Of a stretch of DNA of 64,000 nucleotides, positions 50,387-60,130 are shown piece after piece. Source of the DNA: Osmia lignaria lignaria. Lineage: Eukaryota > Arthropoda > Insecta > Hymenoptera > Megachilidae. The first letter of the stretch is position 1. Every line of letters begins with the position of its first letter. The DNA lies in assembly GCF_051020975.1 (NCBI RefSeq), contig NC_135045.1:4652501-4716500 (forward strand). The letters run 5' to 3'. A model generated the notes under the pieces. The model did not search any database. It saw nothing but the letters and a program-made list of their open reading frames with translations, and had not been told where the DNA came from. Made by a program: the position numbers and the translations under genes.

Positions 50387-50600
50387 TTAGTTGTTAGTCA
50401 TTTATTTCATTTCATGCTGTTCATTGAAAAAAACCGATCCGGAAACAAATGTATATTGGAAGGAATATGTGTGACGGTGGCAAAAGCTGCTCGAGCCGAG
50501 TCCTCGAATCTTACCGCTGAACGTAGAAAAGGATAAACAGCGAAAAAGAAAGAGATCCGAGAATTAAAGGGACCGAGAAAAACAATAGGGGGACAAGTTT
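50387..50600 (+). repeat. Repeat A, plus copy
   Basis: Contains TTAGTCATTTATTTCATTTC, a GTGTGACGGTGGCAAAAGC block and an AGAAAGAGATCCGAGAATTAA block. Related copies lie at 57,720-57,960 (inverted), 60,450-60,640 (diverged) and 63,565-63,700 (plus). It is non-coding. Some copies are followed by arms that form inverted repeats, so it is probably part of a MITE family. Confidence 0.7.
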
Positions 50601-51071
50601 CATCCCAGAATTATTTTTTTTTCACTTTTACTACATGAAACTCCTAGTGTAAATTCACTTTGAAGAAATGAAAGAGTAGTCATTACAAAGTAATAAGCAA
50701 ACACTTTAATAAATTGGAATAACACATTCAAAAATAGTTTCAACGAACGATGATAAAAAATGAGAATAGAACTGAAGTAACAACAAAAGTATTAATGTTA
50801 TTTTATGTAAAAAAATTGAAATATACTCCATCATTAGACTGTACTGTGCGACGACGAAACATCGTTCGACGAAGAAGGTCGCACAAAGCGCCGACAAAAG
50901 CGATCTCGAGCGCTTTGTTTATAACGTCCATCCGACAATGGTTTCGCTACGTATCGTCGCGGATAATCTAACCGTCCCATGGAATGTTGTTGATTTAGAC
51001 GACTTTGTCCGTGTGTTGTTATATATGTTTTTCAATATAGTCTATTATATTACCATCATCGTACCGCGACT
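50601..51071. other. Sequence upstream of the piggyBac fragment
   Basis: It should contain the N-terminal part of the transposase and the element's left terminus, but neither is recognisable: the plus-strand frame at 50,750-50,971 does not look like piggyBac. The transposase is therefore 5'-truncated or too decayed to see. Confidence 0.4.
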
Positions 51072-52139
51072 GTGTTTACTTCTTCATTACTAAACGGGAT
51101 TAACCGTTGGATACAAAATGAAGAAAACAATCCTAGTAATAGATTATCCAAAATTACTCACATTATCGACATATTAAACAGAAGTTTCAAAGAATACTAC
51201 AATCCAGATGAAATATTATGCGTAGACGAATCATTGGTGCCCTTCCGAGGCCGCATAATATTTCGACAATATTTGAAACAAAAACGGCATCGATATGGAA
51301 TTACAATTTTCAAATTATGCTGTGGTGCAGGATACACTTATTCGTTTCAAAGATACAGTGGAAAAGAAAAAAACAGAGATAAAACAGCAGGAGCCGTATC
51401 GTCAAAGATTGTAATGACTCTTTGCAAAAATATATTGGGTAAAGGACATACTGTTTGCACAGACAACTGGTACACGAGTGTTGATCTGGCAGAACAATTA
51501 ATCGGAAAGAATACACATTTAGTGGGTACCCTACGGAAAAATCGACGTGGAAATTCAGTAGAAGTAGTATCCAAAAAATTCATTGCTCGCGAAAATAAAT
51601 CGGGCATAACAATTTTAAAATGGAAAGACAAGAGAGACGTATTGATGCTTTCAACGAAACATTCGGCAGAAATGGCTACTGTATATAAGAAATTTTATTC
51701 ATGTGAAAAACCGAAAATGATTGTAGACTATAATCTAGGAAAATCATCAGTCCATTTATCAGACCAAATGATAGCTTATAGTTCAGCAGTACGTAAAACT
51801 TTAAAGTGGTATAGAAAATTAGCAATAGAACTGTTATTGAATACATGTATGGTAAATGCCATGGTATTATTCAAACACGTCACACGCAAAAATATTCAAA
51901 TTCCCGATTTCAGAATGAAAGTTGCAATCTATTTAACAAAATGTCGTGACGATGAAGTTGAAGTTTCCATTTCTCCGCGTGAAAGCTTGCAGAGAAAACC
52001 ACGTCATGAATTAAAAGAAATGCCGGGAAAAGCTCGAACAGTGCGACGATTTTGTAAAATTTGTTACCAAAGAAATTCAAAGAAGCTAGGAACAATAATT
52101 GCAAAAAACTGTAGCAAAAAAGTCGTGACAATATTGTGA
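51072..52139 (+). pseudogene. piggyBac-type transposase remnant
   Basis: An open frame of 355 codons without a true ATG (it begins at GTG), so the N-terminal third is missing. Family blocks: ILCVDESLVPFRGR with the first catalytic Asp (residue 52 of this frame), HRYGITIFKLC, CTDNWYTSVDLAEQL with the second Asp (131), TLRKNRRG, then YNLGKSSVHLSDQMIAYSS. In that last block the third catalytic Asp, normally in GVD, is His (H228, codon 51,753-51,755), while the neighbouring Asp in SDQM (231) is kept. The Cys-rich C-terminal finger starts as CKICYQRNSKK and is cut by a stop; its next pair, C-x2-C, continues in the +1 frame at 52,135-52,146. Loss of an essential Asp, truncation and frameshift make it inactive. 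It once catalysed cut-and-paste transposition at TTAA. Confidence 0.88.
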
Positions 52140-52317
52140 AGACTGTGATGGTTTAAAAAAAGTATATTATAAAAAAATCTATTTCATGTATAAATAAAAC
52201 TATTTTCAGATGTTTTATACTGCATTCATTTCCTCACACCACTACATCAACGATGATAATAATAAAAAATTATAAGTATCGTCATTTCTTTAAATTATAG
52301 AAATTTTTATCAGTCTG

Positions 52318-52362
52318 AGCGCGCCGGTCACCGGTGACCCCCGTGGCATTCAACGTGTGACA
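52318..52362. mobile_element. Probable right terminus of a piggyBac-like element
   Basis: GGTCACCGGTGACC at 52,326-52,339 is a perfect 14-bp palindrome followed by CCCGTGGCATTCAACGTGTGAC. Its inverse, GTCACACGTTGAATGCCACG, resembles the TTAACACGTTGA ends elsewhere, with TTAA decayed to GTCA. It lies about 190 bp past the transposase remnant, a suitable place for the element's right end. Confidence 0.45.
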
Positions 52363-54060
52363 AATTTGTGACATTATCGGAACACTATAGTATTTATAAT
52401 GTAAATGAAAATGATTGGTACGTTACTCATAGTTGCGCAATTTCCGTTGCGGAAGTTCGTTGCACCAGCGGTTGCTTTTCCGATGGAGAGGAGGACACGT
52501 TGTTTGCTTGTTCCAAAACCGAGTTGGATCCTTTCCTTTTCAATATGTTGTTTCCTTAAAATCACAATATTCAAATTAGAAAATGTTTCTTTCGACTTCC
52601 TTCTTAACCTTGTAATATAAACTGAGTTATGTTCCATAAATATCAACAGTGAACCGTTTTATTCAAAATTATAGGTAATAATATTACTGTTACGATTCGG
52701 TGTGATATAAATGAGAATACTTTTGGCGAAACGTGAAGATTCGTCAGTTTATATTACAGTATAAATAAAAAAGAACACAGTCATACATTTTACATAATAG
52801 TAATGCCGAGATAATAATGGAATAATAAAATGTGGTTTACTTATCTTCTTTGCTGACGATGAATGTTCAATCTTCCCTTATAATCTGCGTGTCGACGTCG
52901 CGTCGCGTTCCTTCGCCGATGTTGCTTCCGTCAGTCGATCGAAACAGAAGAGATCGAGAAATTCCCGTCGCGGTCTTATATAGTCGTCGACGGCGGGCCT
53001 ACGTTGCCATTTACACAAAATGCGCATTATAGGCGAATCCGCCGCACGACGCGCGAATTACAAAGCAATTAATTGCTTTTGACGCATTAGAACGTTGAAA
53101 AATATAAAAACTCGTGACAAAATACACATGTAGCACATGTTTTATTTAATGAAGAAAGACACAAAAACAGTTCTTTAATTTATATAAATATATTCTTTTT
53201 CCCTCTCTCGCGATTACGAAGGTTTCGCACACAGGAAAATGATCGCCAAACTTCTATTTATCAACGTGCACCCCTAGCTGAATTTTACCGATAACTGAGC
53301 AGCAATCTTAGGCTTTAATGGAACTTTGCAGATATGTATATAGAATACTGGAACATATTCGACACTTGTCGTTTAGTTGCCTAAACGTACTGTGTATACA
53401 TATATGTATGTTCTTTGCATAACATATTTATGTTCAGACTTCAGAAAACTATAGTAAATTGGAAAATTATTAAACGTGAAAACTAAAACCAAACAATTTT
53501 AAAATTTACAGCAATGCCGGTTTTGAAACCAAAAAAATTGAAACCTCAACGAAGTGAGAGAACAGATACAACAGGAGGAAGTGAGATAGCTGCCTCACAT
53601 CCAGCAGCGGCGGGGTACCGCGCTTCAAAAAGATGCCGCGAAATGCGGCACCTCATAAAGATCAGTCGAAAGTTACTGAACTATTGCATATCAACGGTAA
53701 CTTTTTTTTACTCGCGGCATCTTTTGCAAACGAATGTATCTCATTTTCTACATCGCCGAGGCGAGTTGGAGCCAATTCGTTTGTATGTGTTTTCGTCGCC
53801 TTTACGAATACAGAGAACAGTTGAAAATACGATCTAATGCACCATCGGCTCGTATTCGACACGTCAATGTACAAACCTTTATATCAGAAACACGTTAAAT
53901 TATATCTTTATACTTTTAATTATTCTCTGAAACGAATACACACATATACATATATATCTATACGGATTTGAAACAACTAAAAAATATATCTGTCGTACAT
54001 TTTCCAGCATTCTGCATATCTGCAAAGTCCCAAACAAATCTCGGAGAGATCAGCGACCGT
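52363..54060. other. Intergenic sequence between the two transposase genes
   Basis: A CpG-rich patch lies at 52,870-53,060. A plus-strand frame from ATG 53,514 (MPVLKPKKLKPQRSERTDTT, 107 codons) has no domain I recognise and may be part of another decayed element. The rest is AT-rich and non-coding. Confidence 0.4.
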
Positions 54061-54063
54061 TAA

Positions 54064-56522
54064 GAATTCTGCGCGGGGGGGTGTATACCAATAGAGATTG
54101 CGCGATCATCGTTGCCAACGTGATCGGCTTAACATGACGGGTGGGAGAAAAACAATAGTCGCGAAACAACTCCAATTCGCGGGAAATGTCTTAGAAAGCG
54201 AGCGAAAGCGAGCAAAGATACCAGCAATCTGCCATTTTGCCTCCAAGAGAGAAATCAATTTCCGTCCGTTAATTGCGAGTTTTCGGGTTGTGTTGTGCGT
54301 TTGTGTTCCGTAAAATCGTTTAATATATATATATCTATTGAATAGTGAATATAAAACAGGTGTAATTGTATCAACAATGGATTGCAGACCCGCCAAAAAA
54401 TGTAAGAAGAGATTTCAGCATCACTGGTTAGACAGTGATGATTCTTTCAAGGTATGGTTGGAACCAGTTGCTTCAGATGAATCTAAATTTTTCTGTAAGG
54501 CTTGCAACAGAATCTTCGAGTGCGGCCTTTCAGAAATAAGAAAGCATTCATCGAGACAGGTGCATGTAACTAATATGGAGCAAATGCTCCATAATAGTAA
54601 TATTTCCAGTAGCGTGGATAGGACAGATTTCAGTGTAGGAAATTCTGCGTCAGAGATAGTGAAGGATAGTGAGATTTCTTCGTCGTCCCTTGAGGACAAA
54701 GTGAAAATCGCGGAAATTAGGTACGCCGCATTCTTCGCGGAACACAATGTCGCATTGTCTATCGCGTCAGATTTTCTTGCTCTTATGCAAGATATAGGAA
54801 AAGAGGCAGGGGTGTTAGAAAGAATGAGAGTAGGTCGTACAAAATGTACCCACATTATAAATAATGTTTTATGCGTTCGGGAAACCGAACGCATTGTAGA
54901 GACTGTTCGTAACGCGAAATTTTCTATACATGAGGACGAAACGTCCGACTCAAGTAATGATAAATGGCTTACCTTAGCGGTGAGGTATGTGGAGCCACGA
55001 AGTTTTGTTGTGCGTACAGAATTATTGCAACTAATTCATCTGGACGCCAGCGATTGTTCAGCGGAAAAGATTTTCAAATCTTTCGAAAATCAGATGCTAA
55101 AAATGCAAATTCCGCTGCAAAATATCGCGGCCCTTAGTTGCGATAATGCTTCTGTAATGACGGGGAGGAATTCTTCTTTTAAAACAAAATTACTGGAAAA
55201 AAACAGTAATGTAATTACACTCCCGTGCGTATGTCATTCGGTAGCGTTGGCTACGAGTGCTGCTTGCGCTACACTTCCAGAGGAATGTTTCAAATTGCTT
55301 CGGGGTGTGATTTCTTTTATAAATAGCAGCCCTAAGCGAGCTGCAATTTTCCGGCAGTTTCAGGAAAGCTATCAGAACTGTCCGCTGAAAGTTCTGAAAC
55401 TGTCGGACACGCGCTGGTTGGCGATGCACCAGTGCGTTCTGCGATTTTTAGAAATTTGGGACGATTTGATTAGATTCTTCACCGAACAGGTATTTTCAGA
55501 AAAATCGAATGTCGCGGAAAATTATTTAGTATTATTCAAGAACCCTCTTATGAAAGGGTATTTTTATTTTCTCGAATACACCTTAAACGTTTTAAATATT
55601 TATAATGCCTCTTTCCAGGGTAGAGAAACTATGATCGCGGAATTGCAGCCTGCATCAGCGAGGCTGCTTCAATTTTTCTTGTGCAGGTTTTTGAAACCTG
55701 CTCTCATGAAACATTTAGATTTAGTTAGGCAGATGGATTTCTCCTGCCAATCTAACCAACTTCCACTAAATGAAGTGGAACTTGGAAGTGAGTGTGAACT
55801 GCACTTGGAAGAGGCATTGCAGAACGGTGTAGTAGAAACCGACATCATTAACTTCCGCGAAAATTGCTTACGATTCTACGTTACCGTAAGTAATGAAATT
55901 CGCAATCGTCTTCCTCACGACGATGTGTTTTTACGGGATGTAACTGTTTTTACATATGCGAACGTTTTCGGGAGTAGCGATAGAAAGAAAAGTTTAGTTA
56001 ATGTTATTGCGGTCGCGCGTAGGTTAGGCCAGTTCGAGATTGCAGGTTTAGAAAGGGAATGGAATTCTTTATATTTCGCATCAAGTCGCGAGGATAGAAA
56101 GCAATGGTTTCAATCTTCTTTCGACGAGATGTGGATCGATATAGCGAAAAAGGGTATCGTTCCACAGATTACCTCGTTGATAAACGTAGTTAGATGTCTT
56201 CCGCATTCTAATGCGGAATCAGAAAGAATTTTTTCCCTCCTGCCTGACGTCAAAAATAAAAAGCGAAATAAGGTAGGCAGCGAGTTGCTAAATTCGATAT
56301 GTGTAGTGCGCACAGCGCTGAAAGCTAGAAAGGAATGCAGTCGTACAATGCTTATTGACGACGGGCATGTACAATTGATGGTAGGTTCCAATTTGTATAA
56401 ACGGCGTAGTGGTAGTATTAATTTTCAACAATTAAGTTTACATAATGATGATTTAGAGTAGGATGTCGCAGGTTTTTTTGTAGTATTGGCGGGTCAGTTT
56501 TGAAATTGTATACAATTACAAA
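54064..56522 (+). mobile_element. hAT-type element body
   Basis: Similarity to the mosaic copies at 46.9-50.3 kb begins at about TTCTGCGCGGGGG (54,064; matched at 47,486) and runs past the stop to AATTGTATACAATTAC (about 56,522; matched at 47,820). These limits give the minimum extent. Terminal inverted repeats and an 8-bp duplication could not be identified by eye. Confidence 0.6.
54377..56461 (+). CDS. BED-finger hAT transposase, apparently intact
   Basis: The start taken is the first ATG, at 54,377 (MDCRPAKKCKKRFQHHWLDS); 694 residues. A BED-type zinc finger lies at C40-x2-C43 ... H57-x5-H63. An RNase-H-like core follows with HEDETSD (D187), SCDNASVMTG (D256), LPCVCHSVAL (284-291) and SDTRWL (343-348). 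The hAT C-terminal block is LPHSNAESERIFS (E614 or E616 as third acid), then VVRTALKA. All three presumed acidic residues are present and there is no stop or frameshift, unlike the many broken copies at 46-50 kb. Family role: DNA cut-and-paste transposition with 8-bp target duplications, in the nucleus. It could be the source of the deletion derivatives, or a gene taken over by the host. The family assignment is firm; activity is inference. Confidence 0.9.
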   Translation: MDCRPAKKCKKRFQHHWLDSDDSFKVWLEPVASDESKFFCKACNRIFECGLSEIRKHSSRQVHVTNMEQMLHNSNISSSVDRTDFSVGNSASEIVKDSEISSSSLEDKVKIAEIRYAAFFAEHNVALSIASDFLALMQDIGKEAGVLERMRVGRTKCTHIINNVLCVRETERIVETVRNAKFSIHEDETSDSSNDKWLTLAVRYVEPRSFVVRTELLQLIHLDASDCSAEKIFKSFENQMLKMQIPLQNIAALSCDNASVMTGRNSSFKTKLLEKNSNVITLPCVCHSVALATSAACATLPEECFKLLRGVISFINSSPKRAAIFRQFQESYQNCPLKVLKLSDTRWLAMHQCVLRFLEIWDDLIRFFTEQVFSEKSNVAENYLVLFKNPLMKGYFYFLEYTLNVLNIYNASFQGRETMIAELQPASARLLQFFLCRFLKPALMKHLDLVRQMDFSCQSNQLPLNEVELGSECELHLEEALQNGVVETDIINFRENCLRFYVTVSNEIRNRLPHDDVFLRDVTVFTYANVFGSSDRKKSLVNVIAVARRLGQFEIAGLEREWNSLYFASSREDRKQWFQSSFDEMWIDIAKKGIVPQITSLINVVRCLPHSNAESERIFSLLPDVKNKKRNKVGSELLNSICVVRTALKARKECSRTMLIDDGHVQLMVGSNLYKRRSGSINFQQLSLHNDDLE

Positions 56523-56550
56523 TGTATTTTTTTCGTCGCGTATAGTTTTT

Positions 56551-56620
56551 CCACGTGTATTTCCGCCGCGTGTAGGTTCTCCGCGTGTATTTCCGCCGCG
56601 TGTACTTCTGCCGCGTATAT
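56551..56620. repeat. 30-bp minisatellite, 2.3 units
   Basis: Two 30-bp units at 56,551-56,580 and 56,581-56,610 differ at only a few bases and begin CC(A/G)CGTGTATTTCCGCCGC; a partial unit follows. It lies about 90 bp past the hAT stop. On the minus strand it can read as repeated RGGNTRG, which is a by-product of the repeat. Confidence 0.8.
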
Positions 56621-56622
56621 CC

Positions 56623-56865
56623 AACATTTTCCATTTCAGGCTTCATCTCATATTTACATCGACGGACTATTTTTGTGAAAAAAAAAACGGATAAGTATAT
56701 AACAATATCTTTGTTTCATGTTAAACTATTACCATTCGGATTGTAATCTTATTTCTGTGATTATCTCTTTTTACAGGTGGACCACCTGCAACTCCTAGTG
56801 TTACGTTCATTAGTTAATAAAATGCCATCTTATGACAGTCACCCACTTGAACAGGTCTGTACCTT
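56623..56865. other. Spacer between hAT element and inverted-repeat element
   Basis: AT-rich non-coding sequence. CAGGTGGACCACCTG at about 56,775 is a small palindrome of two E-boxes. No gene. Confidence 0.4.
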
Positions 56866-57162
56866 GTTTTGGTTGCAAACGGGTAATTGTTTAGGTGGTA
56901 TTGGCAATGAAGGTTAGTTATTTTTTACATTCTAAAGCATAATGCACTAATACATACAAACGGTTTCGCTCCGTGGTTAGGCATGTGATTACAAATCCGA
57001 AGATCCTCTGTTTCATATGTCGGCTCCCCTCGAATTTTTTGTTGGTAGGTGCTTTAACACGTCGAGCGCGGCGTCGGTCCCTGGGGACCGACACAGAACT
57101 TTTCGTTTAGCCGGCGTCGGTGTTACGGGGTCGTCCGGTGTGCTTGGTTCTTGGATAAAGTT

Positions 57163-57576
57163 CCGAAAGACGCAACCCTCCGATTGCGGTGAAATTTTAA
57201 CCAGCGTTTATTCTTATAATTCCTTAAAAGGTTTTTTGGCGACGAGGCCTCGTAAAATCTCGGAAAATATTGATTTCACAGAAAAAAGTTGGAAACAAAA
57301 AATGAAGCTGTTGACCCCTTCCCGTGCTATTTAGCTCGACGAAACTCGGACCCAAACGGTAGTCGTCAATGCGCGCTAAACAGACAAGACGCTTGAGAAC
57401 TTTTTTATCTGAAATGAATATTTTCCGAGATATGCAGTAGAAACTGTACAAACTTTGAGGAGATGTAGAAGGCAAACGAGGCCTTGTCGCCAAAAATCTT
57501 TTTAGGAACTTTCTTTTATAATAAAGGATAAACTTTGGTTCAAATTTCACCGCAATCGGAGGGTTGTGCTTTTCAG
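57163..57576. repeat. Palindrome with arms of about 100-130 bp
   Basis: Left arm words CGCAACCCTCCGATTGCGG, GACGAGGCCTCGT and CTCGGAAAATATT return inverted in the right arm (57,410-57,576). The match is imperfect, with a short extra segment in the right arm. Non-coding. Confidence 0.7.
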
Positions 57577-57590
57577 AACTGCACCCTTAT

Positions 57591-58265
57591 AGGGGAATTT
57601 TTCAACTTTTTTGTGAGCCTATAATGAAACTTTAAAATTTTATCCATATCGGTCAATGAAAAAATTAAAATTTCCGAAAATCGCGACGTATGACCTAAGA
57701 ACGTGCCTAGTTCCGTTCAGGAATATAGTAATTCTGGCATTAAAATTGTCCTCCTGTTGTTTTCCTCGGTCCCTTTAATTATCGGACCTCTTTCTTTTGC
57801 GCTGTTTGTCCTTTTCTGTGTTAAACGGTAACATTCAAGGACACAGCTCGAGCAGTTTTTTGCCAGCGTCACACATATTCGTTTCAATCCGCATTTGTTT
57901 CCGGATTGGTTTTCTTCACCGAACAGCGTGAAATGAAATAAATGACTCACAATTAGTAATATATACACTACGTATAAAAAGTATACGTACACCGTTTCAA
58001 ACCGAATACGTTATTTAAAATTGGACGGAAACACTTCAGGTTTCTCGAGAAGCTATACAAATCAATTTATTAAAAACAGAACTAGTCACGTTCTTAGGTT
58101 TGATGAAAAGTCGCGATTTTCGGAAATTTGCATTACTTGTAATTTCTAAGACCATTGATCGATCTCGATGAAATTTTCAGCATACACATAACTTATTTGA
58201 ATCTATGAAAGACATATTTGAAATTGTCATTATAGGCTCACACAAGAAAGTTGAAAAATTCCCCT
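57591..58265. repeat. Palindrome arms split by a Repeat A insertion
   Basis: The left arm 57,591-57,712 (AGGGGAATTTTTCAAC ... CCGAAAATCGCGAC ... AAGAACGTG) is inverted at 58,080-58,265. The right arm is longer, and the loop holds the Repeat A copy at 57,720-57,960, which suggests insertion into the loop. Confidence 0.75.
57720..57960 (-). repeat. Repeat A, inverted copy
   Basis: The reverse complement matches 50,387-50,600, including GAGTCATTTATTTCATTTC, GTGTGACGCTGGCAAAAAA and GAAAGAGGTCCGATAATTAA. It sits in the loop of the surrounding palindrome. Confidence 0.75.
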
Positions 58266-58386
58266 TCACTATTTTTTTTCACGATTTCAACATTGTAATT
58301 TTTTGAAACTACAAAAGCACATATCCTACCAAGAAACTTCCGAATAGCTCCCACACCCGATTTTCTTGACCTTGATATGTTATGAA

Positions 58387-58820
58387 GGACACCCTCCTGA
58401 GTAACATTCAATAGGTTTAAGTCGGCGATTATTGTTTATTCAAAAGTTATTAACAAAGAAAGATTGATATATGCGCCGCAATTTTCCCAAAAATATTTCT
58501 ATGGGTATAATGTTTGTTTCGATGATTTGTTTCGTGAAGACAGTTTTCGTGCACCCCCACCCCAAAAATACCCTAACCTAACCTAACTTTCAATCATTTC
58601 AATTATGAAATAGAAAACCGGATTGAAAGTTAGGTTAAGTTACGGTATTTTTGGGATGGGGGTGCAGGAAACAAATCATGGACAGAAACGTTATATCCAT
58701 AGAAATGTTCAGATTTCCGGGAAAATTGCGGCGCGTATATCGATCTTTCTTTGTTAATAATTTTTTAATAAACAATAATCGCCGACTTAAACCTATTGAA
58801 TGTTACTCAGGAGGATGTCT
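58387..58820. repeat. Long hairpin, arms about 200 bp, 25-bp loop
   Basis: The left arm 58,387-58,595 and right arm 58,621-58,820 are near-perfect inverses, sharing CCTCCTGAGTAACATTCAAT, AGGTTTAAGTCGGCGATTA, AACAAAGAAAGAT and GATTGAAAGTTAGGTT. The centre carries CCTAACCTAACC tracts. The 110-codon plus-strand frame starting at 58,651 runs across this arm into the next palindrome and is not taken as a gene. Confidence 0.9.
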
Positions 58821-58830
58821 GAAAATATAC

Positions 58831-59591
58831 ATACAGGATGTCCGCGCTAAAGTGTTACAGGTGTTTTATTGCGTAACTATTCATGACAGGAAAATTTGTT
58901 TATATGAAAATGGCACGGTACAATGGGGCCTAAGTTTTTGCGTGAACGAAAATTTATTTACATTATTAGTTTCAAAGATCTGATGGTCAAGTTTCGTTTT
59001 TTAAATGGAAGTATATATATTTTTTCAGATCATGTAATAATGCTTTTCAAGACGAATTTATTAAGCTTTAATGTATACACCCGATTTTAATTAGTTTTCA
59101 AGATAGACGTTTACAAATTTCCCGATTTTCAGTAGAAAATCGGTTTGAGCGGGAAGTCGTAAAGGCGGCCCTATTGTTGCGGTAAGTGCCACAGCGTGGG
59201 TCTACGCTAGGAACGGCAAACCCAAAGAATAAGAAACCGCAACAATACAGTCGCTTCTGCGACTTGCTACTCACACCGTGACGTATCCACTGAAAATCGG
59301 GAAATTTGTAAACGTATATCTTGAAAATTAATTAAAATCGGGTGTATACATTAAAGCTTAATAAATTCGTCTTGAAAAGCATTATTACATGATCTGAAAA
59401 AAAATATATACTTCCATTTAAAAAACGAAACTTGACCATAAGATCTTTGAAACTAATAATGTAAATAAATTTTCATTCACGCAAAAACTTAGGCCCCATT
59501 GTACAGTGCCATTTTCATATAAACAAATTTTCCTGTCATGAATAGTTACGCAATAAAGCACCTGTCATTGTTTAGCGCGAACCCCCTGTAT
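58831..59591. repeat. Long hairpin, arms about 303 bp, 155-bp loop
   Basis: The left arm 58,831-59,133 and right arm 59,289-59,591 are inverted copies with few differences. Shared words: TACAGG at the ends, ATTGCGTAACTATTCATGA, AGGCCCCATTGTAC or its inverse, and CCCGATTTTCAGT at the inner border. The loop itself contains a smaller inverted pair around CTATTGTTGCGG and CCGCAACAATA. Confidence 0.9.
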
Positions 59592-59696
59592 ATGAAGGTG
59601 AAGAACATCGGGTGTGGGAACTATGCGGAAGTTCAGTCGAACCGACACACCGGACGACCCTCTTAAAACTCCGTTTATCCGGATCAGTTGAATTGT

Positions 59697-60051
59697 TCTA
59701 ATACAGGTAGGTCTCGATGAGTGCGAGTAACTTGCATGCTTCGATCCATGTCTGGATCGAAAGAAGTCTCGCAAGCCTCGCATGAACTGAATTTTTGTTT
59801 GCATTATATGCGACCTGGTATCATTTTAAAAATCGCACTAAATCGAATATCGCACTATGTGAACTAGCATTAACCCTTTCGCGACGGCGAATGTACCATT
59901 GCACGCACTGTTCGTGCAAAACCTAAAATATTCATTAACACAATGTGTGCCGTATATAGTTGGCGTCAGCCGCTGTAATGCACCAAGTGACTGCCGTATA
60001 TAGACGGTACCCGTCGCGAAAGGGTTCATCGAGACTTACCTGTATTAGAAA
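59697..60051. mobile_element. MITE with a second MITE nested inside
   Basis: CTAATACAGGTAGGTCTCGA at 59,698 is inverted as CATCGAGACTTACCTGTATT ending at about 60,048. Inside it, AACCCTTTCGCGACGG at 59,872 is exactly inverted as CCGTCGCGAAAGGGTT at 60,011-60,026, with TTAA at the left border. The termini with TA next to CAGG suggest a Tc1/mariner-type outer element; the inner one looks piggyBac-like. Neither codes for protein. Confidence 0.7.
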
Positions 60052-60130
60052 CCCATCAGTTTATATTAGGTTTAGAATGAAACGGAAAAATATCCGTTTT
60101 TAATGTTCCATTATATGGAATATTATCATA

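Noticed and set aside
53514..53837. 107-codon plus-strand frame starting MPVLKPKKLK
   Set aside because: The basic N-terminus looks protein-like, but no domain follows and a second overlapping frame is equally good. Possibly part of a decayed element.
58651..58983. 110-codon plus-strand open frame
   Set aside because: It crosses the arm of one long hairpin into the next palindrome; explained by the repeats.
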